In this document: positions 10,795 through 22,850 of the stretch, piece by piece | Layout: each line of letters opens with the position of its first letter | Numbering within the stretch: the stretch's first letter is position 1 | Assembly (NCBI RefSeq): GCF_034190915.1 | Contig: NW_026947496.1 | Location: 57,856,501 to 57,920,500, forward strand | Reading direction: 5' to 3' | DNA from: Cavia porcellus | Taxonomy: Eukaryota > Chordata > Mammalia > Rodentia > Caviidae | DNA length: 64,000 nucleotides | Program-made: the position numbers and the translations under genes | The notes under the pieces: generated by a model | Databases searched by the model: none | Told to the model about the DNA's origin: nothing | What the model saw: the letters and a program-made list of their open reading frames with translations, nothing else

Positions 10795-11455
10795 AATTAC
10801 ACCAAAAATTTTTGGTGTTTATTTGTTCCTATACACTTTTAAAATTAAATTTATGGGTATATTTTAGGTATACTCAGTGATCACATTCCTCATAGGGAAT
10901 TTGTACCTGTACGTGACACAATTGATCCCCCCCCCCCATTCCTCTACCCTCTCTTGGACATTTGTTCTCCTCCTTATGTACAAACACTTTGTTTCCACTG
11001 GAGTCTAGAACATTTTTAAACAGTTAAAACGAGAGTGATACAATGTCATTATTAGTCAAACAAAGATAAAAATATTTATAACAAGTAGAACTGGACTTCT
11101 AATGTTGAAGAAGTTTTTCAGGCAACAGAAGTAAATACCGCATGGAATCCAAGAGACAGTATCAATGTCACTGTCCCGTATTCATATTGTCATGTCCCTA
11201 CCCTTTATCCTCCCTCTTTAGCCAAACTGTCACTGAAAACTTATTACACAAAAGACAGCTCAATATAAATCAGGTGTTTACTGCTGTTCAACAATACTTT
11301 TTTTCATTATTATTTGATTTCTGAGTATATTTCTTATAGCTCAAATTCTGGGGATTATGAAACCTATTTTGGCATTTTCCATTACGTTTAAATCCCTTCA
11401 ATTCCCATCACACAAACTGAAGCTGTGATAAACAGCTACACATTACAAATATTAA
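10795..11455. other. Unassigned, possibly old LINE debris
   Basis: An 11-bp C-run lies near 10927. Phrases around 10840-11000 vaguely recall minus-strand L1 3'-UTR sequence, but I cannot support an assignment. The frame 11142-11324 has no domain. Confidence 0.35.
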
Positions 11456-11459
11456 GCAA

Positions 11460-12475
11460 TCTAAGTTATACCCAGGAATTTGAAAAACCAATCTACAGAC
11501 ATGTGGACCTCAGTGGATTACCTTCTAATGCAAAATGACAAGTGAAAGGAGTCAGGAACAAAATCCTTCATAAAGCACACTGTCTCTTCACACACACAAC
11601 ATTGTAAATGGACAAAACTACAGCAAAAGAAAGCTACACAAGTGCATACATATATGCTCAATGAATTTCCAACAATAGTCTCAGGAAAATTCATTGAGAA
11701 AAGTGTAATCTGTTCGTAAGTGCTGACTCAACAGTTTCATATACCTATAGAGCAAACTGGATCCTCATATCATATGATATCATATCATATCATATATATG
11801 CAAAACAATAAAAAAATTTTAAGTTTAAACATAAGGTACTTCTCTTAAGTTACTATGTTAGGCAAATGTTTTCAAATGTAGCACGAAATAGGTAACTCAC
11901 AAGACAAAAATATTGATATTTTTGGGTAATTCATCACAATTAAAAAGTTTTAGCTTTGACTGATATTTTTTAACAAAATGAAGCTCACAGATTAGGAGAA
12001 AATATTTATAAGACATGTTTCTGATAAAGGATTCATAGAGTATAAAAAGAAGTTCTATAACAGAAGCTCTTTGACAGCTCTATAACAGGAGTTCTAAAGC
12101 CATAAAAATGTTGGATAAAATGAAAATATCAAAATACTCACAAATCTTAATCTACTGATATACGCAGATTAAACCATTATTAAAACCACCACATTATTTC
12201 ATAAAATAGATGTAGAAGATTAACCAAATATGCTGTAAACAAAGTAAAGCCTTTTAGATTCTCAGGTATGACTGTGGAGGCTGTAAAGTGTTACTATGAC
12301 CACACTGGTATTTTCATGAGTTGTTCACCATGTACTTACCCTATGACCCATCAACCCAAACATTAGTATTTAGCTTAGAAAAATGAGAACATATGTCTAT
12401 ACAAGATTTACACCCTCTGCATCTTTATTCATAATAGTCAAAAATGAAACAAATTAATCATACAATGATATAGGA
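11460..12475 (+). repeat. Old L1 ORF2 C-terminal region
   Basis: Plus-strand blocks follow L1 ORF2 order. A GAGCAAACTGGATCCTCATA area is followed by AAGCTCACAGATTAGGAGAA, a TTCTGATAAAGGATTCATAG block (the 'SDKGL' region), TATGACCCATCAACCCAAAC, and TTTATTCATAATAGTCAAAA. All reading frames are broken, so it is an inactive ancient L1. Confidence 0.65.
11768..11801. repeat. CATAT-type short repeat
   Basis: A run of ATCATATCATATCATAT type units, partly palindromic, lies inside the old L1. Confidence 0.8.
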
Positions 12476-12640
12476 CTTTTTTTGAAATATCTATTTCTGG
12501 TCCTAATATCTGGGAAATATTTTATTAGAAGGGGAAATGTAAGTTTAAAAACATTCATTTACTTACTCAAAACTGTAGACAAAATGGTCAGACTTGAGTT
12601 CTTCTTATCTATGTGTGTTCACTAACCATTTTATACGGTT

Positions 12641-12819
12641 TCATTGGCAGAAATATCTACATATTTTCTCTTTGCTAAGTTTTTTCCAAACATCTTATTT
12701 AATCCTTAATAATGTCTTCTGAATATTTACTATTAGCTCCAATTATAGATTAAGAAACTGTGATTTAGATAAGTCAACATGACTAAAGTTTTTCAGCTAG
12801 TAAATAGTGAAAAGATTTT
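12641..12819 (-). repeat. MIR SINE, copy A (truncated by LTR)
   Basis: The core reads CATCTTATTTAATCC, then GATTAAGAAACTGTGATTTA, then CAGCTAGTAAATAGTG. These correspond to MIR in reverse orientation (the familiar 'gaggaaactgag' and 'cacagctagtaag' blocks). It stops at the MaLR LTR edge near 12819. A second copy with the same private changes lies on the other side of that LTR (13178-13410). Confidence 0.7.
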
Positions 12820-13173
12820 TCTCTCCTTGCTGGGACAAAATACTCAACACCCAAAATGAATGATGAACAGATTTATTTAGCTCAATGTTTATGGAAGTTT
12901 CAGTCCATAATCAGCTGGCTCCAAGGCAGGATGTCATGGCACAGAGGCAACAGTTCAAGGCAGCAGCCAGCAAAAGCAGCTGGAGCAAAAGGTGAGAGAA
13001 CAAGCCTCTTCTCCTCCTTTATATTGTAAGTAGGTGGGTGTAGCACTCACACGCCTCTGTACCCTCCTTTTGCACAAGCTGAGGATATTTACAAATTAAG
13101 TATCCTGGCTCCCTGCTGACTTCTTAGGTAATTTCTAAACTTTTCAAGTTGACACAATGTAGCAACCACAACA
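12815..13173 (-). repeat. MaLR-like LTR between two MIR copies
   Basis: Read on the plus strand it has GGGACAAAATACTCAACACCC, TTTCAGTCCATAATCAGC, TCCAAGGCAGGATG and TTCAAGTTGACACAATGT, ending in AACCACAACA. This matches the minus-strand LTR at 27538-27919 block by block. The outer TGTT...-type start appears lost at the 12815 side. Confidence 0.75.
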
Positions 13174-13177
13174 GTTG

Positions 13178-13410
13178 TCATTGGCACAGATATATCTACA
13201 GGCTTTCTCTTTGCTAAGTTCTTTCCAAACATCTTATTTAATTCTCATGATGTCTTGTGAATATTTATTAGCGACAATTAGAGATTAAGAAATTGATTAC
13301 ATAAATTAGTCAACTTGACTAAAGTTTTTCAGCTAGTAAATAATGAAGAGATTTGATTTTAAGTATTTAAACTCAAATGTGTCTGCCAACCTGAAAACTT
13401 GTGCCCTAAT
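13178..13410 (-). repeat. MIR SINE, copy A' (more complete)
   Basis: This repeats copy A from TCATTGGCA through AAAGTTTTTCAGCTAGTAAA and then continues into the remaining MIR 5' part (TTGATTTTAAGTATTTAAAC, TGTGTCTGCCAACC). The two copies share unusual bases not expected from independent MIR insertions, for example AAAGTTTTTCAGCTAGTAAA. Confidence 0.7.
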
Positions 13411-13895
13411 TAAATTGGTTTCTTTTACTAAAGTATATGGTTCGAGGATGCTACTTATCATCTCGACTGGGCATCAGAGTGCCCAGACATTTGGTAAAAC
13501 ATCATTCTGGATCTGCCTGCATGGGTGGTGGTGTATTTTAGGAAGAGATAGCATTTGAATTGGTCTATTGGCTGCCTTCTCCAATACGAATGGGTTTCAT
13601 CTAACCTGTTGAAGTCCTGAACAGAACAGAAAAGCTGTGTAAGATAATTCTTTTTCTCTGGCTGTGTGTTTCTAAGTTGGCATGTTGGCGCTCTGTCTTA
13701 GACTAAGATTTGTAGTGAAATAATTATTGTTTCTTGTTTTCATACTTTAGGACTTGGACAGAGAGTGCAACATTTGATCTTCTGAGACTTGGTTTGCCAG
13801 ATGTTGACCTTAGGACTTCTTGGTGTCCATAATTATGTAAACCAATTCCTCAGAGCCTTTCTTCTCTAGCTTTCTCTCTCTGACCCCTTTATGTG
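13410..13895. other. Unassigned sequence
   Basis: The frame 13343-13558 overlaps the MIR and has no domain. Nothing else is recognised. Confidence 0.45.
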
Positions 13896-13897
13896 TA

Positions 13898-13898
<1 letters not shown>

Positions 13899-13942
<44 letters not shown>

Positions 13943-13947
13943 ACACA
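13899..13947. repeat. (CA)n microsatellite
   Basis: A nearly pure CA run of about 45 bp. Confidence 0.95.
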
Positions 13948-14031
13948 TGACCCTGAGGATAAGTTTCTCCACAAGAAAATCATACCTATATTGAAGTCAC
14001 TTAGGCCAAGCAGTATAATTCCAACATAGAT

Positions 14032-14056
14032 AAAAAAAAAAAAAAAAAAAAAAAAA
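14032..14056. repeat. Poly-A tract
   Basis: A pure 25-A run. No SINE or processed-gene body was recognised before it. Confidence 0.85.
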
Positions 14057-14059
14057 CTC

Positions 14060-14755
14060 CTTAAATTTTCAACACACATATTATGGTATAAATCTATGAT
14101 TAGATTCTGCGCTAAGTGTGCAGATATCTTTGTATTTGCACTGGTAATTTGATAAAGAAAAATATAAATAGTAGATTAACAAAGATCTAAAAAAGTGGTA
14201 CTAAAGAGTTAAAAGCTACATTTCAAAATCTCACAGAGAATAGTCAAGGGTTTATAATCGTTTGACCTTTTGAATCTATATAAATGTTCATATCACAAGT
14301 GCCCTAAAACTCTCTGATCCTTGAATGAAAGCATACAAGTATCAAGCTGAGATTGATACAAACTTTGTTCCCTGTCATTTGGTTTGGGTACAGCATTGAA
14401 GTAGATTATCTTCTGCCATCCTTTTGAACTATGATCTTCTCAAAGGGAAATGTGTTCTCTTTGTTCTGTTTTCTATTCCAATATATTTAATAATAGAAGT
14501 TAAAGCCTTATAATAATTATAAATGTTGGCATTCATTAAACTTTAAGAGAAAGAGGATAACACATATTACTGATTTTTTCATTGCCATGATGACAATGGG
14601 CATTCAACCAGATATTTGATAAGATCAAAGGGGTTCAGGTTTTTAAATTCATATTCTAATATAATGTTGTATAGTTCTCTAACTGTAGACCCCAGGAATC
14701 TGACATAACCATAAAGAAGTATGTGGAGTATGTGCATATTTGTCCATAAAGAGGT
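14060..14755. other. Unassigned sequence
   Basis: No feature recognised. Confidence 0.45.
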
Positions 14756-14837
14756 TTGTGTATGTGTGTGTGCATTCGTGTGTATGTGTGTGTGTGCCTG
14801 TGTGTGTGTCTGAGAGACAGACAGAAAGAGAGAGAAA

Positions 14838-14880
<43 letters not shown>
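14756..14880. repeat. Compound (TG)n-(AG)n microsatellite
   Basis: Interrupted TG units at 14756-14812 are followed by AG units at 14813-14879. Overlapping frames on both strands are repeat-derived. Confidence 0.95.
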
Positions 14881-14881
<1 letters not shown>

Positions 14882-14884
14882 ATT

Positions 14885-16395
14885 GATAGCAAAGAAATAG
14901 AGTTATGTGTAACAAAACATGAAGAGGGATTTAGTAGGTTTCACGAAATGCTGCATCTAGTCCTGTGACAAGCCTAATCATGTCAGAGAAATGAGAGGCA
15001 ATAAAGTCTTCCTTTAATTTATGATTGGCAGAGCATCTGCTAGGCCTGGGTACATAAACCACAGGGCACAAGGATGAAAATGTGTATATCTTCCAATGGA
15101 CTGCAGTGGAGAAAGGCAGAGAAAATACTCAAAAAAACAAAAAAAAATTCACTTCTATATTTAACCGCGTGGGGAAATACTGGTTGTCATCAAGTGTTAT
15201 TACCTATTGTTTAAAAAATTATACACTTGTTCCTTCAATTCTACACTTTAAGCACATATTGAAATTTTCTTATTTAATGAACAATTCATCCTAATAAGCT
15301 CATGTTTTAGGAATTAAATCACATTTGCACTTGATTGTTCACAGTTTTTGTGTGTTTTTATAAAACACAGAAAATGGGTATTTATATATACTTGATTTTT
15401 CCCCATCAGAAGACTTTTCCTGAAGAATTAATTTGAATTTCTAGAATTTTGATGATTCTATAATAAATACATTAAGGACAGAGGCTTATTACCTCTCATT
15501 TCCCTGACTTATTTTATTCAAAATCTGTGCGTATCTATAAGTTTATTGCAGGACAATTCTCTTGGGGGTCGTAAAATAAGATATAACCTTTCAAAATTGT
15601 TAAAAATTGTAAGTGGCTTTAGTATTTAAATTAATGCCACTTAGGCTATAATCAAGAACACCCTTTTAAAATGCAGAATGCTGCTTTATGCCCTACAAAA
15701 ATTTAACTAAATATGCCTGAACAGTTTTTATTTTTATATTTAAGGGATGACCATTTAGGCTTTATGTAGTAAAGGTTAATTCAAATGCCACATATATCAG
15801 CCTGAACAGCCGGTCTAGGCAATTAGCCTCTGCTGACTTTTGTGATGATATTCATTGATATCCTTCTCTAATTAAATCACAAATAAGTTGATAGAAGCAT
15901 ACTGTATGTCCTTAGAACTTACATGACTAGATTACTTGGCTTCAAATATACAGAGATTCTAGAGTATACCTTTATCCTCAAGTGAAGGCTGTAAGAATGA
16001 ATAGTATGCATATTTATTCCATTCATCTGTGTCAAATGGTACAAGCAGATTTAAATTTTGATTTCTTGCATGTCTCAGCATTTTGCATACAGCTATTCTG
16101 CATAGTTATATACTTTTGTGACAAGTTCCCCAAATGTAGTCTTAAAAGTGACTGCCTCTCATAAGCATAAATATAGTAACATGACTCATTGCTAGCTACT
16201 TGGCTCAGGGACATGGTTTTCCTTTCCTTTAGAGAGGAATTACAAGAAATAAATTTTTCTTACACAAACTAGTTTGCAAAGCATAAAAATATAATTTAAA
16301 AGTGGATGCTCAACTTTAATGAATACATTTTTGTTCTCATTTTATTTTTCATATCTAAAGAAATATTTTAGGCATAGAGAAATTTATTCTTTAAG
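14885..16395. other. Repeat-poor block
   Basis: I see no transposon edges or simple repeats in most of this 1.5-kb block. The section 15600-15890 is compositionally even, with several AATTA-type homeodomain-like cores and a GCCGG dinucleotide cluster. Such a profile is compatible with conserved non-coding DNA but does not show it. Frames 15082-15294, 15982-16164 and 16032-16214 have no domain. Confidence 0.4.
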
Positions 16396-16397
16396 GG

Positions 16398-16870
16398 TGT
16401 TATGGTTTATGCCTAGATATTCTCCCTAAAGCACCATGCAGCCAAAGGTGGGGCTTTTTCAGAGGTGAATGGACCTAGAGTGCGCGATGGTGGGGTTAAG
16501 GATATGTGATCACTGAATTAGTCCACTGCTTGTTTTGGCAGAGTTCTGAGTGGGGAATAATGGGAAAGTCTACGCTGAGTGTAAGTGCTACCTGTCCTAA
16601 GGCATGTAGCCTGGATACAGCACAAAGGACAGAAAGAGGCCTTCGGTAGCTGCTTGTTATTTTCTTTCCTCCTACTTTGCTGTTTTGCTACCTTTCCAGG
16701 CCTCTGTCTATCAAAAACTTTCTCCTTGTGATGCCCCTCTGCCACTCCACCCTGCCTTGGAACCAGTTAACTACGAAGTGAAACCTCTACAAACTGTGAG
16801 CTGAGTAAATCTTTTCTCCCCTAAATTGGGTATTGGAGGCTTTGGGTCAACAGTAACAGAAATAACTTTG
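16398..16870 (+). repeat. MaLR-like solo LTR
   Basis: The LTR starts TGTTATGGTTTATGCCTAGA and includes AAAGGTGGGGCTTTTTCAGA, CCTGGATACAGCACAAAGGA, GAAGTGAAACCTCTACAAAC and a GAGTAAATCTTTTCTCCCC end region. It is related to the LTR at 45931. The 3' terminus is eroded (AACAGAAATAACTTT). Confidence 0.7.
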
Positions 16871-16925
16871 ACTGTGAGAATCTCATTTTCTTATGATGAC
16901 AATGTGTGCTTTGGTTCTGATTTCC

Positions 16926-16927
<2 letters not shown>

Positions 16928-16961
<34 letters not shown>
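16928..16961. repeat. (GT)n microsatellite
   Basis: A pure GT run of about 34 bp follows the LTR. Confidence 0.95.
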
Positions 16962-16964
16962 ACA

Positions 16965-18000
16965 ATGTGCATTTACTTTTGAATCATTCAGAAAAAATAT
17001 TAATAGATGAAATCCTAAGTCTGGATCTGTAAAGTATGAGGCAACACCTATAAGGTGAGATCCTGCAGTCCATATACTTAATTAACTTCTTTGGTGCTTA
17101 TGTTATTCCCTGTAAAGACAGCCGGCGAACGAGCTGACTGAGATAATGTGGGATGCTGCCACTCCCGATAAGTTCTGTGGCTCTTACATTCATCAGTATA
17201 TTTTTCTGCAGAGAATGATTATACCACAGAAGATTGTTGTTTAATAAAGTGCCAAGAACCGATTTTTAAGGTAGTTAGACCTTTGGAATTGTCCTGAGGA
17301 CTGATTTAATCTAGTGCAATTCTAGGTATATGTGTTATCACAAACTCATCCCATTGTTTTTTGCAGTATGTATATTCTTATTATTTTAAGTTGGCAAGAA
17401 CAGAGACTTCACATTTAAATCAGCAACTTCAAGCACTTAGAAATAGAGAATGTCAGGTAACGATGCAAGATTTCTAAACACAGAACCAACTGGTGAGTCC
17501 AAACATCATGCCAAAGACAGGCTCTAAAACTGCTGTGCAAAGGACACAGAATAACATCTGTGTACTCTGATCTGGTTTGTTATTTAAATAGAAGATCCTC
17601 ATTGAACACTGTGGTTTCTAAAAAATTGAAGTGTTCCCTAATATATAACACTATTTTACTATCATGCAATGATTTAAAAAATGTATTCTTTTCACAACTT
17701 CTCTACCTTAAAAATGTTCAAACCTAAAAATAGTTTATATAACATTTGACTCTATTTACTCTATAATTATTATTAACCTATCCATATGTCTGACCATATG
17801 CCATTTTTATTCTGTCCACTAAATCATTAAAAAAAGTATTTGGCAAGCATTTAGATTTTCACATCTAAATATTTTGATGTTATCTCCTAGGATATGGTAT
17901 ATAATCATAATACCATTATCACACACAAGGAAATTAACATTAATAAAATAGTATCAAATAACATAAGTATTATTTGAATTTCTTACAATCATGCCACATA
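16965..18000. other. Repeat-poor block with a small CpG cluster
   Basis: No transposon is recognised. Around 17122-17165 there are several CpGs in a short span (GCCGGCGAACGAGCTG and CCCGATAAG) in otherwise CpG-poor DNA. No coding frame is present. Confidence 0.4.
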
Positions 18001-20415
18001 GTTTTTTATTTAAAGAAAAAAAACAAAACTGAAAAAGGGTAGAGAAGATATATAAATAAAAATAAACAGTAAATAGTTATTCAAGTTAAAAAAAATAAAG
18101 CATACAAAGTGGACATTCAAATAGCAAGACTACAAACAGTTCTGTTCAACTATCTAACAAAATGTTAGTAATATAGTTATCAATCCTACACACTTAAACA
18201 TACATGCAGTTATATCTGTTAGAGTACTTTCTTTTCCTCACTTTTTTTTACAATAGCAATTATGCATTTTGGGTTTTATTACTCCTACATTTCTTATTAC
18301 TTTTTATACTAGAGACATAATGTGATATTTATAAATATGATTCTTATTTATTTCACTAATGAGGATAACCTCAAGTTGTCTCCATTTGCTATGAAGTCCT
18401 CAAAATCATCCTTTTCATAGCTGAGTAATATTCCATTATATAAAACCATCACATCTTTTTCATCCACTCTGTGGTTGAAGGAGCATGTTGGTTGTTTCCA
18501 AGATTTATTACAAATTGTGCCGCTATGAAAATAGGTGAACATATGTCACTATGATGTGACCTTTTCAGTTTTTCTGGGAAAAAAAACAGGAGGAGAATAG
18601 CTGGGTTGAATGGAACTTCCAATCCTAGTATTATGAGAATTCTCCTCACTGATTTTCATAGTGGTTGCACCAGTCTACATTCCCACCAAAAGTAGAGCAC
18701 TGTTCCTTATTTTCCACAGCCTCGCCAACATTTGTTATCAGTTGATTTCTTGATGGTATCTATCCTTTCCAGAGTGAGATGAAATCTCAATGCTGTTTTA
18801 ATTTGCATTTCTCGAATGACCAGTGATGGTGAACATTTCTTCATGTATTTATTTGCCATTTGTATATCTTCATCTGAGAACTGTGTGTTCATCTCAGACG
18901 CCCATCTTTGAATTTGGGGAGCTTAGTGTTTCTCAGCTCTTTAATGTTCTGGATATAAGTCCTTTGTCAGAGGGATTCCTGGCTAAAATTCTTTCCCATT
19001 CTGTGGGTTTTCTTTTTATTCTGTTGGTGATTTCTTTTGAAGTGAAGAAACTTTTCAATAATATGAGATCCCAGTTGTTGATTCTTTGAAGTGTTTTCCG
19101 TGAAGTTTGAGTTTTGTTCATGAATTCACTGCCTACCCTGATGTCTCCAAGACTTCGGCTTACCTTTTCTTCCAGTAGATTTAATGTTTCTATTTTAATA
19201 TTTAGGTCTTTGATCCATTTAGACTTTAGTTTCGTGCATGGTGATAGGCATGGATCTAGTTTCAGTCTTCGGCATGTGGAGAGCCAATTTTTCCAATGCC
19301 ATTTTTTAAGAGGCTATCCTTCTTCCAGTGAACATGTTTAGCCCCTTTGTCAAATATCAGGTAGCTGAGTATCTTTATAGTTGTGTTTGCATCTTCTAAT
19401 CGGTTCCATTGATCCTTAGGTCTATTTCTTTGCCAGTACCATGCTGATTTTATCACTGTGGTTTTGTAGTATATTTTCAAGTCAGGAACTGAGATGCCTC
19501 CTGCCTTGCCTTTGTTACCCAGAATTGCCTTTGCTAGTCTGGTTCTTCTGTTTCCAAATGAATTTTAGGAGTGTTTTCTCTAGATCTGTGAGGTATGTTA
19601 ATGGTACTTTGATTGTGGTTGCATTAAATCTGTATAAGAGTTTTGGGAGTATGGCCATTTTCACAACGTTGGTCTTTCTAGCTAAGAGCGAGAAATATCC
19701 TTCCATTTTCTAATATCCTCTTCAATCTCATTTTTTAGCATAACATAATTTTCAGCATATAGGTCTTTTACATTTTTTGTTAGGCTGACTCCTAAGTATT
19801 TCATTTTTTTAGATAATATTGTGAAGGGCGATATTTCCATAATTTCTTTCATGATGTTTTTTGTTTGTGTACAGGAATGCTATTGATTTTTGAGCATTGA
19901 CTTTGTGTCCAGCTGCAGTGCTAAATTTGTTTATTACTTCTAGTAGTCTTTTAATGTAGTTTTTTGGGGTCTTCTATATAGAGTATCATGTGATCTGCAA
20001 ATAGTGATAATTTAACTTCTTCCTTTCCTATCTTTATTCCTTTTATTTACCTCTCTTGTCTGACTGCTCTGGCTAGTGTTTCCAGAACTACACTGAATAG
20101 GAGTGATTATAGTGGATATACTTGTCTTGTTCTTGGTTTTAAAGTGAAAGCTTTCAGTTTATGTCCATTTAGTATAATTTTGGCTGTTAGTCTATCATAG
20201 ATGACCTTTATAAGATTGAGGTACACACCATGTATTCTGAGTTTCTGAAGAGTTTTTATCATGAATATGTGTTGGACTTTATCAAAAGCTTTTTCTGCAT
20301 CTATTGAGATGACCATGTGGTTTTTGTTTTTGGCTCTGTTGATGTGATGTATTACATTTATTGATTCGCATATGTTAAACCATCCCTGCATTCCTAAGAT
20401 GAAAACCACTTGGTC

Positions 20416-20430
20416 ATGATGTATAATCTT
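20416..20430. repeat. Target-site duplication, left copy (15 bp)
   Basis: ATGATGTATAATCTT here recurs without mismatch at 21165-21179. The two copies bracket the nested L1 tail. Confidence 0.9.
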
Positions 20431-21164
20431 CTTTTTTTTAATTATTAAAGAGAAAGAAACAAAAAATGGAGAAAAAGGGTAAAAACAATGCAGAATTACA
20501 GAAAAATAAAAAATCACTAGTTGATAAGTTAAATATTGTCATCTTAGAAATAGTTGTTCAGGTTACAAAATTAAAGCATATAAAGTGACATTCAAATAGT
20601 GACACTGCCAACAGTTCTGCACAATGATCCAACAAAAACTTAATATGGTTATCAGTCCTACACACTTGTTTTTTATCTTAAAGAGGGTAAGATTAAACAT
20701 ATCAAAACAGAACAAAATGGTTCATAAAGAAACAATTTAAAGAAATACAGATTTCAAAGCAAGTCCACTGGAGATCTTCACTATCTTATTGTCTCTAGTT
20801 TTCTTCCAAATAGTTATCCCCATCTTCACACACATTGAATACATACTGCATATTATAGAAATAATCAAATCATTACAGGATGATGAAGGCTTTTTAGGTC
20901 TTCTAGATCTGGCATTGAGGAAGTCAATAATGACTACCATAATGTTCTCTTTCTCTTTATAGTAGCTGTCCTTGTCTTTACATATGCTGAAATTGAACTT
21001 AAGAGACTACTAATGTCACTCTGAACAGTGAATAAAAGTATTGCTAGATTTTATATGATAATGTTACAGAATTAGCATTGGGTTTCTTAGTTTCTCTTCT
21101 TCTTCAGAGTATCTGTTCATTACATCTTGCATTATATAATCTGTTCCCGTAAATAGTTTTAAAA
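20431..21164 (-). mobile_element. 5'-truncated L1 insertion (3' UTR only) inside ORF2 of the larger L1
   Basis: The insert starts (plus strand) with a CTTTTTTTTAATT poly-T, i.e. a minus-strand poly-A tail. It then contains AGTGACACTGCCAACAGTTC-type sequence shared with 18100-18200, and three units of the ~150-bp 3'-UTR repeat near 20785, 20941 and 21088. Flanking 15-bp direct repeats show target-primed reverse transcription. It carries no coding sequence. It is younger than the host L1 that it interrupts, and its sequence is closest by eye to 1840-2300. Confidence 0.9.
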
Positions 21165-21179
21165 ATGATGTATAATCTT
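21165..21179. repeat. Target-site duplication, right copy (15 bp)
   Basis: Perfect copy of 20416-20430. The host ORF2 reading resumes directly after it. Confidence 0.9.
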
Positions 21180-22850
21180 TTTGATTTGCTGCATTATATT
21201 TACAAGCACTTTATTGTGAATCTTTGCATCAATGTCCATTAGTGAGACTGGCCTATAGTTTTCATTTTTGGTTAGATCTTTCTCTGGTTTTGGAGTAAGA
21301 GTAATACTTGTCTCCAGGAATGATTTAGGGAGGATTGCTTTTTTTTTTTTTTTTCAGTTTTATTGAAGAGTTTAAATCTTCTCTAAATTTCTTGTAGAAT
21401 TCATCAGGATCTGAGATTTTCTTTGTTGGTAAGTTTTTAATTACGTTTTCAATTTCAATAGCTGATATTGGGTTATTCAAAATTGCTATATCTTTTTGGT
21501 TGAGCTTTGGTAGTTCATATGTTTCTAGAAATATGTCAACTTCCTCTGTGTTTTCCATTCTGTGTGAATAGGGATTTTCAAAGTATTCAAAGTATTCAAA
21601 GATATTTTGAATTTCAGTGGGATCTGTAGTAATTTCCCCTTTTCAGTTTTTGGTTTTTTTTTCTCTTTCTTTTCTTTATAGGATTAGCCAGAGGTTTGTC
21701 AATTTTATTAATTCTCTCAAAAAAACCAATTTTTGATTTATTAATTCTTTTATTGTTTTTTTTTCTGTTTCAATTGCATTGATTTCTGCTCTAGTCTTTA
21801 CAATTTCCTCTCTTCTATGAGCTTTGAGTTTAACTTGCTCTTATTTTTCTAGAAGCTTGAGATGTAGCATTAGATTGTTTCTTTGTATTGATTCTGTTTT
21901 CTTGATATGACAATTTATTGCTATCTATTTCCTTCTTAAGACCACTTTCATTGTATCCCATAGATTATAATATGCTGTTTTTTGTATTTTCATTGAATGG
22001 TATTGCTTTATTTCTCCTTTAATTTCATCTGTAGCCCACTGGTTGTTCAAAAGGGTATTATTTAATTTCCATGTATTTATGCAGGTTTTGCAATTTCTTT
22101 TGCCATTAATTTCCTATTTCACTGTGCTATGGTCAGACATTATGCATGAGATAATTTCAATAACTTTGCAGTTACTTAAGAATGTCCTGTAGGATAATAT
22201 ATCTTCTATTTTGAGGAATGTCCCATGCACAGCTGAGAAGAATGCATATTCTCATGTGGTTGGGTAGAACACTCTGTAAACATCTACCAACTCCAATTGT
22301 TGATAGATATGATTCAGTTCTATTATTTCTTTGTGGACTTTTTGTCTAGTTGATCTCTTCTTGCGACAATGGGGTGTGAAAATCTCCTGTTATAATTGTG
22401 TTCTTGTGTATGTTTTTCATGTCCATTAGTATCTGTCTTATATAGATGGGTGCTCCTGTATCTGGTGTATATATAATTATAATCATTAGTTCTTCCTCTT
22501 GAATTGTTAAACTAGTAAGTGCGTAGTGACCTTCTTTATCTCTTTTAATTATTTTAGGTTTGAAGTTCACTTTGACTGCAAATAGAATAGTTACCCCTGC
22601 TTTTTTCTGGGTTCCTGTGGCATGGAATACTGTTTTCCATCCTTTGACTTTTAATCTATGAGTTTCCTTTTGGGTCAGATGTGTTTCTTGTATACAGTAT
22701 ATTGTGGAATCATGTTTGTTGATCCTTTTTGTCAATCTGTTTCGTTTGATAGGTGAATTGAGCCCATTTATATTTATGGATATCACTGATATGTATCAGC
22801 TTGACTGCCATGTTGAGTCCCTATTGCTGGTTTCTGGCTTTTTTCCCTAT

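Larger units (their letters stand above)
18348..22800 (-). pseudogene. L1 ORF2 (endonuclease/reverse transcriptase), broken
   Basis: ORF2 is the L1 replicase. Its APE-type endonuclease nicks target DNA and its reverse transcriptase primes from the nick. Endonuclease segment (22346-22786): SININGLNSP, QETHL, IYTPD and GDFHTPLS are visible, so the Asn, Glu and Asp active-site positions remain, but the usual Asn in GDFN is His. Reverse transcriptase (about 20000-21560): LPTKK, HHDQV, GMQGWFN and [11 protein letters not shown] are clear, and the YXDD-type motif (FADD) reads FADH near 20000. C-terminal part: MAILPK (19515-19706), DKGLISR (18933-19121), CWRGCGK (18707-18892), and the terminal YNGILLSYEKDD (18348-18542). 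The nested insertion at 20431-21164 splits the reverse-transcriptase domain. Further frameshifts separate the frames. Confidence 0.85.

Noticed and set aside
14032..14056. Poly-A as the tail of a processed pseudogene
   Set aside because: No coding-like sequence or target duplication was found upstream on the plus strand.
20107..20517. 136-aa minus-strand frame with clear reverse-transcriptase motifs, at first sight a gene
   Set aside because: It is a piece of L1 ORF2 whose N-terminal end is created by the nested L1 insertion. Frame breaks on both sides and an FADH motif exclude function.
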